DNA from: a virus
DNA: 33,589 nucleotides
IMG/VR virus record: IMGVR_UViG_3300013102_000052
Span: 1-33,589 of that record
Reading direction: 5' to 3' (one strand)
The notes under the pieces were generated by a model. It was given only the letters and a program-made list of their open reading frames with translations, was not told the origin of the DNA and searched no databases. Position 1 is the stretch's first letter; each line of letters starts with the position of its first letter. This document shows, piece by piece, positions 16,229-23,908 of this stretch. Made by a program: the position numbers and the translations under genes.

Positions 16229-17458
16229 CTACTTAGGCCGGCGGTAAAGACGAACACCCACACGAAGGGTGGCCAACAACTCATCACCGCCTGCGCCCTG
16301 GTGGGTGGTCGAAGTCCAGCCATCGCCGTCCGTTTCGAAGGCCACGGTTTCTGGGTTGGTCTGGCCTGCCACGGCGAATCGCGAGACATAACGTTTGCGC
16401 AGGACTGCACGCTTCTGGTCCTCCAGCCAGTCAAGGCGCGTCCAGATCTCGTCGGGCTCGCGGATGGCCTGAGCCAACAACAGCAGATCACCAGGTGGAA
16501 GACGCAACTTACCATCAGCCCCCTCGAACATCCCGCGACCGATCACCAGCGGATCTCCCGCCAGATCTCGGAACACGGCCGGAGCGTCGGATTTGGCACC
16601 GAACGTCTTCAGGAAACGATCCACCTGTGCGGCAGGCTTGAGACCCTTCGGCATGCGCTGGGCATCAGTAACAGGTCTGGCTTCCGGCAGCGGGCGCGCC
16701 GGAGTACGACTTGGCACGCCCGGTGCTGGTTCGATCTTCTGACTTGGCTCGCGGATCTGGGGCACCGCACCAGTCAGCCTGGATTGACCAGGTGCATAGT
16801 CAAAACCGGGATCAATGCCGACGGGCACTTTCACCGAACGGGGGCCAAGCGGGCTGTTCATGCCCACCACTTTCTCTTCATATTCGATAGCAGGTGCAGG
16901 GCCGACCTTCAGGCCTTGCCGCTCAACGTCGCGCTGACTGACCATGAACTTTTTGCACTTACAGCCCCAGCCGTTCTGGGGGCTATGGGTAGACCACCAT
17001 GGATCGTCCAGGGGCAACACGGTGCCGTTCCAGGACAAGTGCACCGGCCGAGGATGGGCGCTGTCACCATGTCGATACAGCCCATACGGCCGTGCCTTCC
17101 TTAATTCAGGGTCGGCCATCTGTGCTTCGCGACCTGCGTTGTAGCTCTGCCGCAGGTTGGTCTCGTAGATCACACGCGTACGCCAGCCCCGGCCGCCGTT
17201 GTACTGCCAGCCATGCTTGGCGACGACTTGGTCAAAGTCTTTGCGAAACTGTTCCAGGGTGCCGCCGCTGACAATGGCCTTCTCAACCGAGCCCCGCAGG
17301 CTGGTCAGCAAGTCCCGCTTGGAGGCACCGGCCACTACAAACGCCCAGTCGTGCTCTTCTTTATATACATCTGCCCAGGCACGGGTCGGTAGGCTCGTCT
17401 TGCCACGAAAGAAATCGATCTGCTCCTGGAACGGGAGAGAGCCGTGAGAGACCGCCAT
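16229..17458 (-). CDS. MuF minor head protein with C-terminal PBECR-like RNase domain
   Basis: A 409-residue protein. Residues ~40-180 are the Mu gpF/SPP1 gp7 head-morphogenesis domain: RVIYETNLRQSYNAGREAQ near 95-113, the RPVHLSWNGTVLP segment, and GWGCKCKKFMVSQRDV near 163-178. A Pro-rich linker (about 235-275) leads to a compact C-terminal domain (about 280-409) with VDRFLKTFG, DPLVIGRGMF, a REPDEIWTRLDW helix and a final LLATLRVGVRLYRR strand. This matches the phage Barnase/EndoU/ColicinE5-RelE-like (PBECR) nuclease fold often fused to MuF proteins. Activity is untested. It is coupled to the portal gene (TAATG). Confidence 0.87.
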   Translation of the reverse strand: MAVSHGSLPFQEQIDFFRGKTSLPTRAWADVYKEEHDWAFVVAGASKRDLLTSLRGSVEKAIVSGGTLEQFRKDFDQVVAKHGWQYNGGRGWRTRVIYETNLRQSYNAGREAQMADPELRKARPYGLYRHGDSAHPRPVHLSWNGTVLPLDDPWWSTHSPQNGWGCKCKKFMVSQRDVERQGLKVGPAPAIEYEEKVVGMNSPLGPRSVKVPVGIDPGFDYAPGQSRLTGAVPQIREPSQKIEPAPGVPSRTPARPLPEARPVTDAQRMPKGLKPAAQVDRFLKTFGAKSDAPAVFRDLAGDPLVIGRGMFEGADGKLRLPPGDLLLLAQAIREPDEIWTRLDWLEDQKRAVLRKRYVSRFAVAGQTNPETVAFETDGDGWTSTTHQGAGGDELLATLRVGVRLYRRPK

Positions 17459-19017
17459 TACAGCCCCCTCAGCACGTCATAGCGTCCTGCCAGATTGGCC
17501 GCGACCAGTCCATCTGCCATGGCGTCCGCCAGTTGAGAGCTGTTCATGGCGGGATAGGCTTCGATCAGCCGATCCCGGAATTCTTCCAGGCTGTCCGAGG
17601 CATCGAGCAGTTCCTTGATCACATCGACCATGTCATCCATCCCGACTGCCGCCAGGCTTTCGAGTGTATCCACCTGGTTATCCACGATGTCCCGTGCGGA
17701 CGGCGCGGCCGTAGCAGGTTGCTCGCGGTTGGTGGCGGTGGCCAGCGCGGTTTGCTGGGAGGCTTGAGCAGGCACACCGAGAATCTCCGCACCATCGGCC
17801 GGGGCTGGAATGTTCAGCCTGTCCCGAATTACCGACTGCTCAACGCGAAGGCCCAGCGGCACAAGATCCTTGATTGCGCCGACCAAGAGCTGGACGTTTT
17901 CCGGCTTCGGAACGTCCACGATCAAGCGCGGATAGGGTCGACCCGGCGCATAGTTTAGATCGCAGTATGGGCGCACCAGGTATCGGTTCAGCGTGTTACT
18001 CAGAGCTTTTGCATCAGCCGTGAGCAAGTCCAAGCGCACTTCGTTGTGAACTTGGGCCTGCGCCAGGCTTGCTCCATCGTCGGCACTCATTGTCTGGCCG
18101 ACTACCGCCTTGCTGACCTGCTTGTCCCACCATTCGGCCAAGCCTTTAAAGAAGTCGCCAGCCCCGGCGACGTTTGCCGCTGCCTGGAAGTCGATGCGCA
18201 TCGAGTCGGGAATGACGGCCGCTGCATCACTGCCGAGATTGGCTACCGCCGACAGCAACACGCCGATATCGTCCGCGCTGGCACCAGGACCGTAACGACC
18301 GACGCGCATGGGGATACCGTAGATGTCGGCAAAGCCCATCCAGTCCTTCCAAGTCCAGGCTTTGCACATATAGGCAACGGTCGCGAGTCGAGCCAAGCCG
18401 CCACGGATGGGTAGGCCAGACCGTATTCGCGGAAGGTGTGTGATGAATTTGTAAGGCGCAAGGGCGAGCCCGTTCATGGGATCAGCCTCATCGAGCAGCC
18501 GCAGCTCACGCCCAGTGGCCCGGTCGAATTGGAAAAAGCGCTGATCGCGCTGCTCGTATCGCTCGGGCACCCATTCTTTCCCGCTGCGATCCCAGATGAT
18601 TTCCGATACGGCGTAGCCTTTGCCCAGGGCGTCGACCAGGTCGGCTTGCAGTTCTCCGAACTCCGGCTGGGTTACCAGCACTGTGAGGGCTTCGGCTCGG
18701 CGCACGTCCTCAGCATCGTCGCTCGCCGCTTCGATTCGGACATTCAAACCGGCGACCGCCAATTTCCTGGTGCCCAATACCGATGCGTAGTGCAGATCGC
18801 GCTCTTCCATTTCTTCGGCAAGGGTCAGGTAATCATGGGCCGAACCCTCGACTGCCGCCTGAAGAATGGACGCAAGGCGACCTGGAGTGAGGCCGCTGGC
18901 CACCGACGAGTGCCAAACCTGTCGAACTCCGGTCAGACGTGGGGCCGCAAGTTCTTGCGTCAGTTGACCTAAGTCGATTGGGCGGCCGTGTTGATCCACG
19001 ATGCGCGATTGAGCCAT
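17458..19017 (-). CDS. Portal protein, Mu gp29 family (DUF935)
   Basis: A 519-residue protein of the DUF935 portal family. Hallmarks: RIVDQHGRPIDLGQLTQELA at the start, AEEMEERDLHYASVLGTRK, the central IYGIPMRVGRYGPGASADDI, and KAVVGQTMSADDGASLAQAQ. It forms the ring through which DNA is packaged and to which MuF binds. Start and stop overlap the neighbouring genes by one base. The C-terminal ~100 residues are helical and acidic. Confidence 0.92.
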   Translation of the reverse strand: MAQSRIVDQHGRPIDLGQLTQELAAPRLTGVRQVWHSSVASGLTPGRLASILQAAVEGSAHDYLTLAEEMEERDLHYASVLGTRKLAVAGLNVRIEAASDDAEDVRRAEALTVLVTQPEFGELQADLVDALGKGYAVSEIIWDRSGKEWVPERYEQRDQRFFQFDRATGRELRLLDEADPMNGLALAPYKFITHLPRIRSGLPIRGGLARLATVAYMCKAWTWKDWMGFADIYGIPMRVGRYGPGASADDIGVLLSAVANLGSDAAAVIPDSMRIDFQAAANVAGAGDFFKGLAEWWDKQVSKAVVGQTMSADDGASLAQAQVHNEVRLDLLTADAKALSNTLNRYLVRPYCDLNYAPGRPYPRLIVDVPKPENVQLLVGAIKDLVPLGLRVEQSVIRDRLNIPAPADGAEILGVPAQASQQTALATATNREQPATAAPSARDIVDNQVDTLESLAAVGMDDMVDVIKELLDASDSLEEFRDRLIEAYPAMNSSQLADAMADGLVAANLAGRYDVLRGL

Positions 19018-20573
19018 TACCAGATGCCTTTTTTATTGCGCCAGTTACCACCCGATCCGACCTTGTGGCCTGATTGGGCGCCGGGCTGGACGCGGTGGTA
19101 TTCGAATATTTCGGTTTCTTGGCGAGACGCGTAGTCGGCCAGGGCGGCCGCGATACCGGCGTCACCGTGACGTTTATCGCCGCTCTTAGATCCGTCGCCT
19201 TTCTCAGTGGTGCGCTTCTCCGGGATTCGAGCAACGCCTTTCACGATCCGGAAAGCCCGGATGTCGCCGGTCACATCGCGGTCGGCCGGAATCTCATCAA
19301 AGGTGCCGTCTTCAAGCGCCGCCTTGAATGGCGGCATGTTGTCGCGATACCACCCCTCAGTGAGCATCACCCGCTCGATGCGGTTGAACCCGTACTTAAC
19401 GGCCGCATCTTCAGCGAGCTGTGATCCGTTGCCCCTGGCATCCGGCGCGCCCTTCAAAAAGTTCGGCAGGCGGTCGACGATGTAGAACAGGATTTGCTTT
19501 TGCTGCGCGAACGGCACATTCCGAAGCTCGACCAGGAAGGGCGTGCGCTTGCGCAAGTTTTGTTCTTTGACCAGCGGCCAGATCACCGACAGGTCGCCGC
19601 TGCGGGCGAAGTCGTGACCGTAGTAGCTGTAAACGTCGGTGGGGATCTGTGAAAGCAGCGGCTTCAATTCGCGCTCGCACCACTCCAGCGACTCGGCCAT
19701 CCGCAGGTGCTCATCGATGGTCTCGTACCCTGGAGGGCACTTGAATCGAAGCACTGGCACTTTCTTACTGGTTCGCTGCTCGATGAGGGCCATGCTGAAG
19801 TAAGCACCGCCGCCCTGGCTCGGGACGCAGTCCAACTCTTCCTCGGCTGCATCGCCGTAGAAGTCGTAAACATCCTGCACCCAGGCTTCTTCTTCCTCTG
19901 GGTTGTACGGGATACCTTTGCGCAGGCAGACACGCTTATAAAGGCCGTCCGCTACGGCCTCACGGAAGGTGCAACGAAACAGCTCGCCCTTGCGCTTGCC
20001 TGCCCGGATCTCTTCGATCAGGTCATTGAACGGGTTTTCGGCGCCGTCGTGAGTACTGATCACATGCACTTCACCGCCCCAGATCAGCAGTGCGAGCGCC
20101 GCCTTGAGCAGTTGGGCAAGGTCAGCATGGAAGCCTGCCTCATCAATGACGACGATGCCCTGCCTACCACGCAAGTTGCTTGGACGGCTGGTCAGAGCAA
20201 CGATCCGATGCCCCGAGGGGAACGCGATGGCGTAGGTCTTGATGTGCTTGTCGGGATCGCTATCCGGCCAGATGCCTTCCTCGATTTCCCCGGCTGCGTA
20301 GTCGAATGCTCGCGCCCAGAGTGCGCATGCCTGGATGTACTCGACTGTCATGTCCTGGTTGTATCCCAGGTAATAGACGTTCTGGCCACCGGCTGGTTTT
20401 TCGGACGCGCAGACGAGGACGTTATCCGCAGCCTCAGCCCACGTCAGGCCAATACGCCGGGACTTCTCACCGATTTTGAGCGGCGCCCGGATGCCGATCC
20501 ATTCCTTCTGGTAGTCCAGAAGCACAGCCGGAGCATCCAGATTTGCGGTGTTGTCCAGGACAACAGGAATCAC
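19017..20573 (-). CDS. Terminase large subunit, Mu gp28 family
   Basis: A 518-residue packaging motor. An adenine-binding-like segment (LLDYQKEWI) is followed by a Walker A variant GEKSRRIGLT at 35-44, Walker B IVVIDEAG at 140-147, and a coupling motif STHDG near 173-177. The nuclease part contains YYGHDFARSGDLSVIWPL with an acidic residue at D321. Mu-like packaging is headful from inside the left end into host DNA. The start is GTG at 20573, overlapping the small-terminase stop (GTGA), so it is probably translated by coupling. Confidence 0.93.
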   Translation of the reverse strand: MIPVVLDNTANLDAPAVLLDYQKEWIGIRAPLKIGEKSRRIGLTWAEAADNVLVCASEKPAGGQNVYYLGYNQDMTVEYIQACALWARAFDYAAGEIEEGIWPDSDPDKHIKTYAIAFPSGHRIVALTSRPSNLRGRQGIVVIDEAGFHADLAQLLKAALALLIWGGEVHVISTHDGAENPFNDLIEEIRAGKRKGELFRCTFREAVADGLYKRVCLRKGIPYNPEEEEAWVQDVYDFYGDAAEEELDCVPSQGGGAYFSMALIEQRTSKKVPVLRFKCPPGYETIDEHLRMAESLEWCERELKPLLSQIPTDVYSYYGHDFARSGDLSVIWPLVKEQNLRKRTPFLVELRNVPFAQQKQILFYIVDRLPNFLKGAPDARGNGSQLAEDAAVKYGFNRIERVMLTEGWYRDNMPPFKAALEDGTFDEIPADRDVTGDIRAFRIVKGVARIPEKRTTEKGDGSKSGDKRHGDAGIAAALADYASRQETEIFEYHRVQPGAQSGHKVGSGGNWRNKKGIW

Positions 20574-21082
20574 GACGCCATCCCCAGAATTTCGCGGCGG
20601 ATTTCGTCGACGGTGTTGGCATTGAGCCCACCCTTCTTGGCGATCTTCTCCACCCGAGCAGCGGCAGCTTCGGCCTTCTCGCGGAACTCAGCCTGCCATT
20701 TCTTCTGGACCACGGAGGCGCGCCCTAGCTCGGCTACGGCCTTTGCTACCTTCGGCAAGTCCATCTTGCCATCAGAGGCCATCAGCAATTTGAATAGATG
20801 TTCCTGGACGAGACGCATCAGCGCTTCGTTGACTGCGCCTTCATCATCAGGCGCGGTCTGAACGACCGCCTTGGCCTGTTCGCTGGACATCTTGAGCGCT
20901 GCCAGTTTGTCTTCAAACTCGGTGCCATACCGGTGCAGCGCCGACTTGCCGATGGAGTAGCCACGGCTTTCCAGCTCATCAGATAGCAGCTCGTAACCGG
21001 AAAAGTTGGACTCGACCAATGCCTGGTCAAGCCAAGCCTTCACCTCGGCCGGGAGACCGGCAACCTTGCTACGGGGCGGCAT
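20570..21082 (-). CDS. Terminase small subunit, Mu gp27-like (DUF3486)
   Basis: A 170-residue DUF3486 protein. It starts MPPRSKVAGLPAEVKAWLDQ, typical of the family, followed by a DNA-binding-type helix pair (SGYELLSDELESRGYSIGKS, then ALHRYG). The rest is long helical coiled-coil with a KWQAEFREKAEAAAARVEKI segment. It would recognise the phage left end for packaging. It sits next to the large subunit. Confidence 0.9.
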   Translation of the reverse strand: MPPRSKVAGLPAEVKAWLDQALVESNFSGYELLSDELESRGYSIGKSALHRYGTEFEDKLAALKMSSEQAKAVVQTAPDDEGAVNEALMRLVQEHLFKLLMASDGKMDLPKVAKAVAELGRASVVQKKWQAEFREKAEAAAARVEKIAKKGGLNANTVDEIRREILGMAS

Positions 21083-21085
21083 AGG

Positions 21086-21397
21086 TCACGACCAATACTT
21101 TTCGGGGCGAGCGATGCCTGGATGGCAGGCGACGGTGTATTCAGCAACGTCCACGCCCAAGGCGCTGAGCCCAACAACCCACGGACCACTTGGCGAGGCT
21201 TCCACCGTGACCAACAAGCGGTCTTTCAGATAGTCCAGCTCACGACGAAGCTCCATGACTGTGAGGTCGGGGTAAACGCTCTGAAGCGTGGACAGCACCA
21301 ACGCTTCGTGCGGATCTACCGGCCGACTGTTGTTCAGGGTCAGCAGGATGTGCCAGCGCAGCGACTCGCGCCGCACCTTGGCATGATCAATATTCAT
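21086..21397 (-). CDS. Winged-helix phage protein (VpaChn25_0724 family)
   Basis: A 103-residue protein with ESLRWHILLTLNNSRPVDPH and YPDLTVMELRRELDYLKDRL, typical of a small winged-helix protein found just before gp27/gp28 in Mu-like phages (Mu gp26-like position). Role unknown; it may bind DNA in packaging or regulate late genes. ATG 21397 overlaps the stop of DUF2730 by four bases. Confidence 0.75.
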   Translation of the reverse strand: MNIDHAKVRRESLRWHILLTLNNSRPVDPHEALVLSTLQSVYPDLTVMELRRELDYLKDRLLVTVEASPSGPWVVGLSALGVDVAEYTVACHPGIARPEKYWS

Positions 21398-21729
21398 TGA
21401 CGGATTCCTTTCAATTGTACGTTTTCAAGTTTCAAGGCCACTGCATCAAGCTTGGCCTCGATAATGGTTTGGTTGCGCACGAAGTCCTCACGGAGTACGT
21501 AGCTCAGGGGCATCTCGCCACGCAGACGCTCCAGGCCGATCTCGACTTGACGCAACCGCTCCGAGTCTTTGGCGACTGCGTTGAAGCGGTCATCCATAAC
21601 GGCAAAGCGATGGTCCAGGCGGCGCTCGGTCTGAGCCAGCAGCAGCTTTACAAGTCCGGCAAACATGCCCAGCAACGTGATGGCGGAGGCGAAGAGTTGC
21701 CACGCTGGGATCTCGATAGTTGGCATCAT
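21394..21729 (-). CDS. Membrane-anchored coiled-coil protein, DUF2730-like
   Basis: A protein of about 111 residues. One N-terminal membrane segment (WQLFASAITLLGMFAGLVKL) is followed by a long coiled coil (FNAVAKDSERLRQVEIGLER and on), the layout of DUF2730 proteins (Mu gp25-like). Two adjacent ATG codons (21729, 21726) are both possible starts; both overlap the TraR-like stop. A 34-codon upstream extension inside the neighbouring gene is rejected. Function is unknown. Confidence 0.75.
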   Translation of the reverse strand: MMPTIEIPAWQLFASAITLLGMFAGLVKLLLAQTERRLDHRFAVMDDRFNAVAKDSERLRQVEIGLERLRGEMPLSYVLREDFVRNQTIIEAKLDAVALKLENVQLKGIRQ

Positions 21730-21938
21730 CGGCGCATCCGCTCCTGGCGACCCTGGCACTCCACGCACAACAGCACGCCGGGGACGATCAACCGCCGGGC
21801 CTCCGGAATGTCCCCACCGCAATCCTCGCAATACTCAGCGGACGGTCGTTGTGGTGTTTTCTTTTGTGCCAAATGCGCCGCTATAAGCGCAGTGCGATGC
21901 GCATCTTCGGTCTCAGAGGCGATATCAATTACGTCCAT
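21726..21938 (-). CDS. DksA/TraR-type zinc-finger protein
   Basis: A 70-residue protein with a four-cysteine zinc finger: YCEDCGGDIPEARR (C37, C40) and LLCVECQGRQ (C58, C61). This is the TraR/DksA C-terminal finger and short length typical of phage TraR homologues. Such proteins bind the RNA polymerase secondary channel without ppGpp and could shift host transcription during the lytic phase. It overlaps the spanin gene end by 14 bp. Confidence 0.88.
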   Translation of the reverse strand: MDVIDIASETEDAHRTALIAAHLAQKKTPQRPSAEYCEDCGGDIPEARRLIVPGVLLCVECQGRQERMRR

Positions 21939-22566
21939 GGGTATTCCAGTCGATCAGGCCGTTAAGTTGTGCGCGGCAGGCTGCGGCGCGCTCGCTGTTG
22001 CGGTTGTGGTTGAGCAGCAAGGCTGCTTGGCCGAGGCCGGAATCCAAGCTGTCAGCGGCTCCGGCTCCTCCGGCCGACGCAGCAATTCCGACGGCGCCGG
22101 TGCTGGCTTGCACTGTTGCGGCACCGGCAATTCCAAGGGCGCTGTTCCACACCCGGACAAAACCATTGGTAAAGACAGCAGGAGGTAACGGCTCAAGTTG
22201 CGCATCGAGCGCACGCCGGTAGCTGGTCGTGACATTGGCGATTTCCTTGTTGAGTTTGTCGGTGGTGCGGCGCAGCTCGTTCTTCTTGTCGGTCAGTTGC
22301 TTGGCCAGGTCGTTGCCCCGATTGACCTCCGACAAGAGCCGTTCCGATGCCTCGTCAGCCGCTCGTTTCGCCGCAAGGGCTTGCGCGGCGACCTCGTCGG
22401 CGTGCTTTGCCTTCAGGTCGTTGAGTGCCGAATTTCCTTCGGCATGGGCCTTGTCGAAGCCTGCGCTATAGCCGTCCTGATAGTTCAGGTGCATCGTCCA
22501 CAGAAACGCACCCGCGACAGCGGCAGTCAGGGCCGCAGGAAAAAGCGTCTTCACAATCGGATTCAT
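21925..22566 (-). CDS. Inner-membrane spanin (Rz-like)
   Basis: A 213-residue protein. One N-terminal membrane segment (LFPAALTAAVAGAFLW) is followed by a long periplasmic coiled coil (about 40-130, rich in Lys/Glu/Ala/Asp), as in Rz-type i-spanins. It is longer than lambda Rz (153) because of a Gly/Ala-rich C-terminal region. The ATG at 22566 overlaps the endolysin stop (ATGA). An embedded Rz1 gene lies inside it in another frame. Together they would fuse inner and outer membranes at lysis. Confidence 0.85.
   Translation of the reverse strand: MNPIVKTLFPAALTAAVAGAFLWTMHLNYQDGYSAGFDKAHAEGNSALNDLKAKHADEVAAQALAAKRAADEASERLLSEVNRGNDLAKQLTDKKNELRRTTDKLNKEIANVTTSYRRALDAQLEPLPPAVFTNGFVRVWNSALGIAGAATVQASTGAVGIAASAGGAGAADSLDSGLGQAALLLNHNRNSERAAACRAQLNGLIDWNTHGRN
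21954..22205 (-). CDS. Outer-membrane spanin lipoprotein (Rz1-like), embedded
   Basis: An 83-residue reading frame wholly inside the Rz-like gene in a different frame. MRNLSRYLLLSLPMVLSGCG is a lipoprotein signal with lipobox LSGC. The mature part is proline-rich (LELPVPQQCKPAPAPSE, RRPEEPEPL), as in Rz1 o-spanins. ATG 22205 is chosen because it gives a proper signal peptide; the longer frame starting at 22235 adds ten residues before it. The combination of nested position, lipobox and proline content is hard to explain by chance. Confidence 0.85.
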   Translation of the reverse strand: MRNLSRYLLLSLPMVLSGCGTAPLELPVPQQCKPAPAPSELLRRPEEPEPLTAWIPASAKQPCCSTTTATASAPQPAAHNLTA

Positions 22567-23177
22567 GAGCAGCGCCCCTTGCCCCAACCAGCCTGGATAT
22601 AGAGGGGTTCCCACTGGCGCAGAATTAACCGTGGGTACGCCCGGTTTTCTTTGAATGCGGCTGCTGAGCGCCCCGCGTTGAAGCGTTCAACTGAATCGAA
22701 CCAGGTCAGCTTGTCGGCGCCCTTTGCCGAGGCCAACTTGCGGTCGCGGATCAGCCAGCCAAGGCCGCCGTTGTAGGAAGAGAGGATCATGGCCGCCTGC
22801 TCGCAGGAGTCGGCGGCGGTGATCCGGCTGGCCAGCCAGCGGTCGTAACTGACAAGCGCCTGCATAGACCAGGTGGGGTTATAGGGCTCGTTCTTCCCCA
22901 AGGCTTTGGGGAAGGTTGCGGCCAACCAGGCGGCGGTCGAGGGCATCACCTGGCCCAAGCCTTGCGCGCCGACAGGCGAGCGCGCATCGAACTTCCAGCG
23001 ACTCTCCTGGTGGATCTGGCCAGCGAACATGGCGACCGGCGCATCCAGCCCCCATTCGGCCTGCGCGATACGGGTGAGGTCCCGCTGGTATCGCTCCGCG
23101 ACAGCGGGGATTTCAGCGAGCGCGATAATTGGCATCAGCGCCCCGAGGACCAGTCCGATCAGTAAGGTTCGGCGCAT
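22563..23177 (-). CDS. Endolysin, secreted lytic transglycosylase (SLT)
   Basis: A 204-residue protein with signal sequence MRRTLLIGLVLGALMPIIAL ending near ALAE. The SLT domain follows: catalytic glutamate E58 in IHQESRW, GAQGLGQVMPSTA, and SSYNGGLGWL. It cleaves peptidoglycan glycan strands. Because it has its own export signal, release may be timed by signal cleavage or by membrane depolarisation rather than only by a holin pore. ATG 23177 lies two bases after the holin stop; the 23-codon extension upstream is rejected. Confidence 0.9.
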   Translation of the reverse strand: MRRTLLIGLVLGALMPIIALAEIPAVAERYQRDLTRIAQAEWGLDAPVAMFAGQIHQESRWKFDARSPVGAQGLGQVMPSTAAWLAATFPKALGKNEPYNPTWSMQALVSYDRWLASRITAADSCEQAAMILSSYNGGLGWLIRDRKLASAKGADKLTWFDSVERFNAGRSAAAFKENRAYPRLILRQWEPLYIQAGWGKGRCS

Positions 23178-23179
23178 GC

Positions 23180-23473
23180 TCAGAGCCCCAGCGTCAGGCC
23201 GAGGATGCAGGCCATCACGACCAGGGCACGGCGCAGGCCTGCCCACGGTTGATGAACTCGCATTACTCGGTCAGGGCGGGCATAAGGAAACAGCGCCCGG
23301 TCGATCCAGTAGCCCAGCACGCCGCCGCCCGTTACCAAGCCAGCCTTGTACAGAACAACTGGGAGTTTGGTTGGAGCGATCAGCGACAGCACCAACAGAA
23401 GCGCCAGGGTGATCACGGTCCAATTGGTCATGCGCGGCGCACGGGGGCGACCACGTCCTTTACGAAAGTTCAT
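23180..23473 (-). CDS. Holin-like small membrane protein
   Basis: A 97-residue protein with a basic N terminus (FRKGRGRPRAPR) and about three hydrophobic segments: WTVITLALLLVLSLIA, VVLYKAGLVTGGGVLGYWI, and the C-terminal LVVMACILGLTLGL. The LPVVLYKAGLVTGGGVLGYW and ALFPYARP motifs recur in putative holins of pseudomonad phages. Its position directly before the endolysin supports a holin role, timing lysis. ATG 23473 overlaps the preceding stop. Confidence 0.8.
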   Translation of the reverse strand: MNFRKGRGRPRAPRMTNWTVITLALLLVLSLIAPTKLPVVLYKAGLVTGGGVLGYWIDRALFPYARPDRVMRVHQPWAGLRRALVVMACILGLTLGL

Positions 23474-23796
23474 GCACGAACCTCACTTGAGGGTTTGATT
23501 GATGAGCGCAGGCCTGCCAAGTGCAGGGCTGCCACTTCCGGGTTACCGCGAATGCGCTGGGGTTCCTGGTATGGGGCAGGCGCGATGGGTTTGGTTTTTT
23601 GTACCGGTCGCAACTTCTCGCGCTGACGGACGGTCTCCGCGTCACGCTGTTCGGCGATGGCTACGTGTTTGAGAGCCAAGTCCCGCCAGTCCGCTGGGCA
23701 TGCCTGGATGGCGGTTTTGCGATCCTCCTGAGATGCAGCTGCATGGATCAGGACGGCATAAGCGCGAGGTGAAGTTGGCTTCGACTGGGTAGACAT
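23470..23796 (-). CDS. Hypothetical protein, first gene after the early terminator
   Basis: A protein of about 108 residues without a recognised family. N-terminal half: SPRAYAVLIHAAASQEDRKT, then ACPADWRDLALKHV, helical and compact. C-terminal half is Pro/Arg/Lys-rich and probably flexible. It is the first gene of the middle/late unit and overlaps the holin start. I use ATG 23796; a TTG at 23829 would add eleven residues. The leader holds an inverted repeat (23799-23837). Confidence 0.65.
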   Translation of the reverse strand: MSTQSKPTSPRAYAVLIHAAASQEDRKTAIQACPADWRDLALKHVAIAEQRDAETVRQREKLRPVQKTKPIAPAPYQEPQRIRGNPEVAALHLAGLRSSIKPSSEVRA

Positions 23797-23871
23797 GACG
23801 CGAATCCGTTTGCGAGAAGTACCCGGCAAGATTCGCGGTTATTGGGAGGGGGGAGAGTTTCTTAAACGCAC
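23797..23871 (-). promoter_or_regulatory. Candidate Mor-controlled promoter region
   Basis: The gap between the early terminator and the first lysis-operon gene must hold a promoter, because transcription from the early operon ends just before it. It contains an inverted repeat with 8-bp arms, CGCGAATC (23799-23806) and GATTCGCG (23830-23837). No good -35/-10 pair is visible, as expected for a Mor-dependent promoter. No specific Mor site could be identified. Confidence 0.45.
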
Positions 23872-23901
23872 AAGAAAAAGCCCCGCACTTGGCGAGGCTT
23901 T
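23872..23901 (-). terminator. Strong intrinsic terminator of the early operon
   Basis: On the minus strand a 10-bp stem (AAAGCCTCGC / GCGGGGCTTT, one G-U pair) with a 5-base loop is followed by TTTTCTTG. It lies 8 bp downstream of the GYF-domain gene and marks the end of the early transcription unit. Confidence 0.88.
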
Positions 23902-23908
23902 GGATGGG

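Noticed and set aside
16208-17104. Plus-strand frame of 298 codons opposite MuF
   Set aside because: Antisense shadow of the conserved MuF gene, with no family features.
19707-20861. Plus-strand frame of 384 codons opposite the terminase genes
   Set aside because: Antisense to two clear terminase genes; no plausible start signal or motif.
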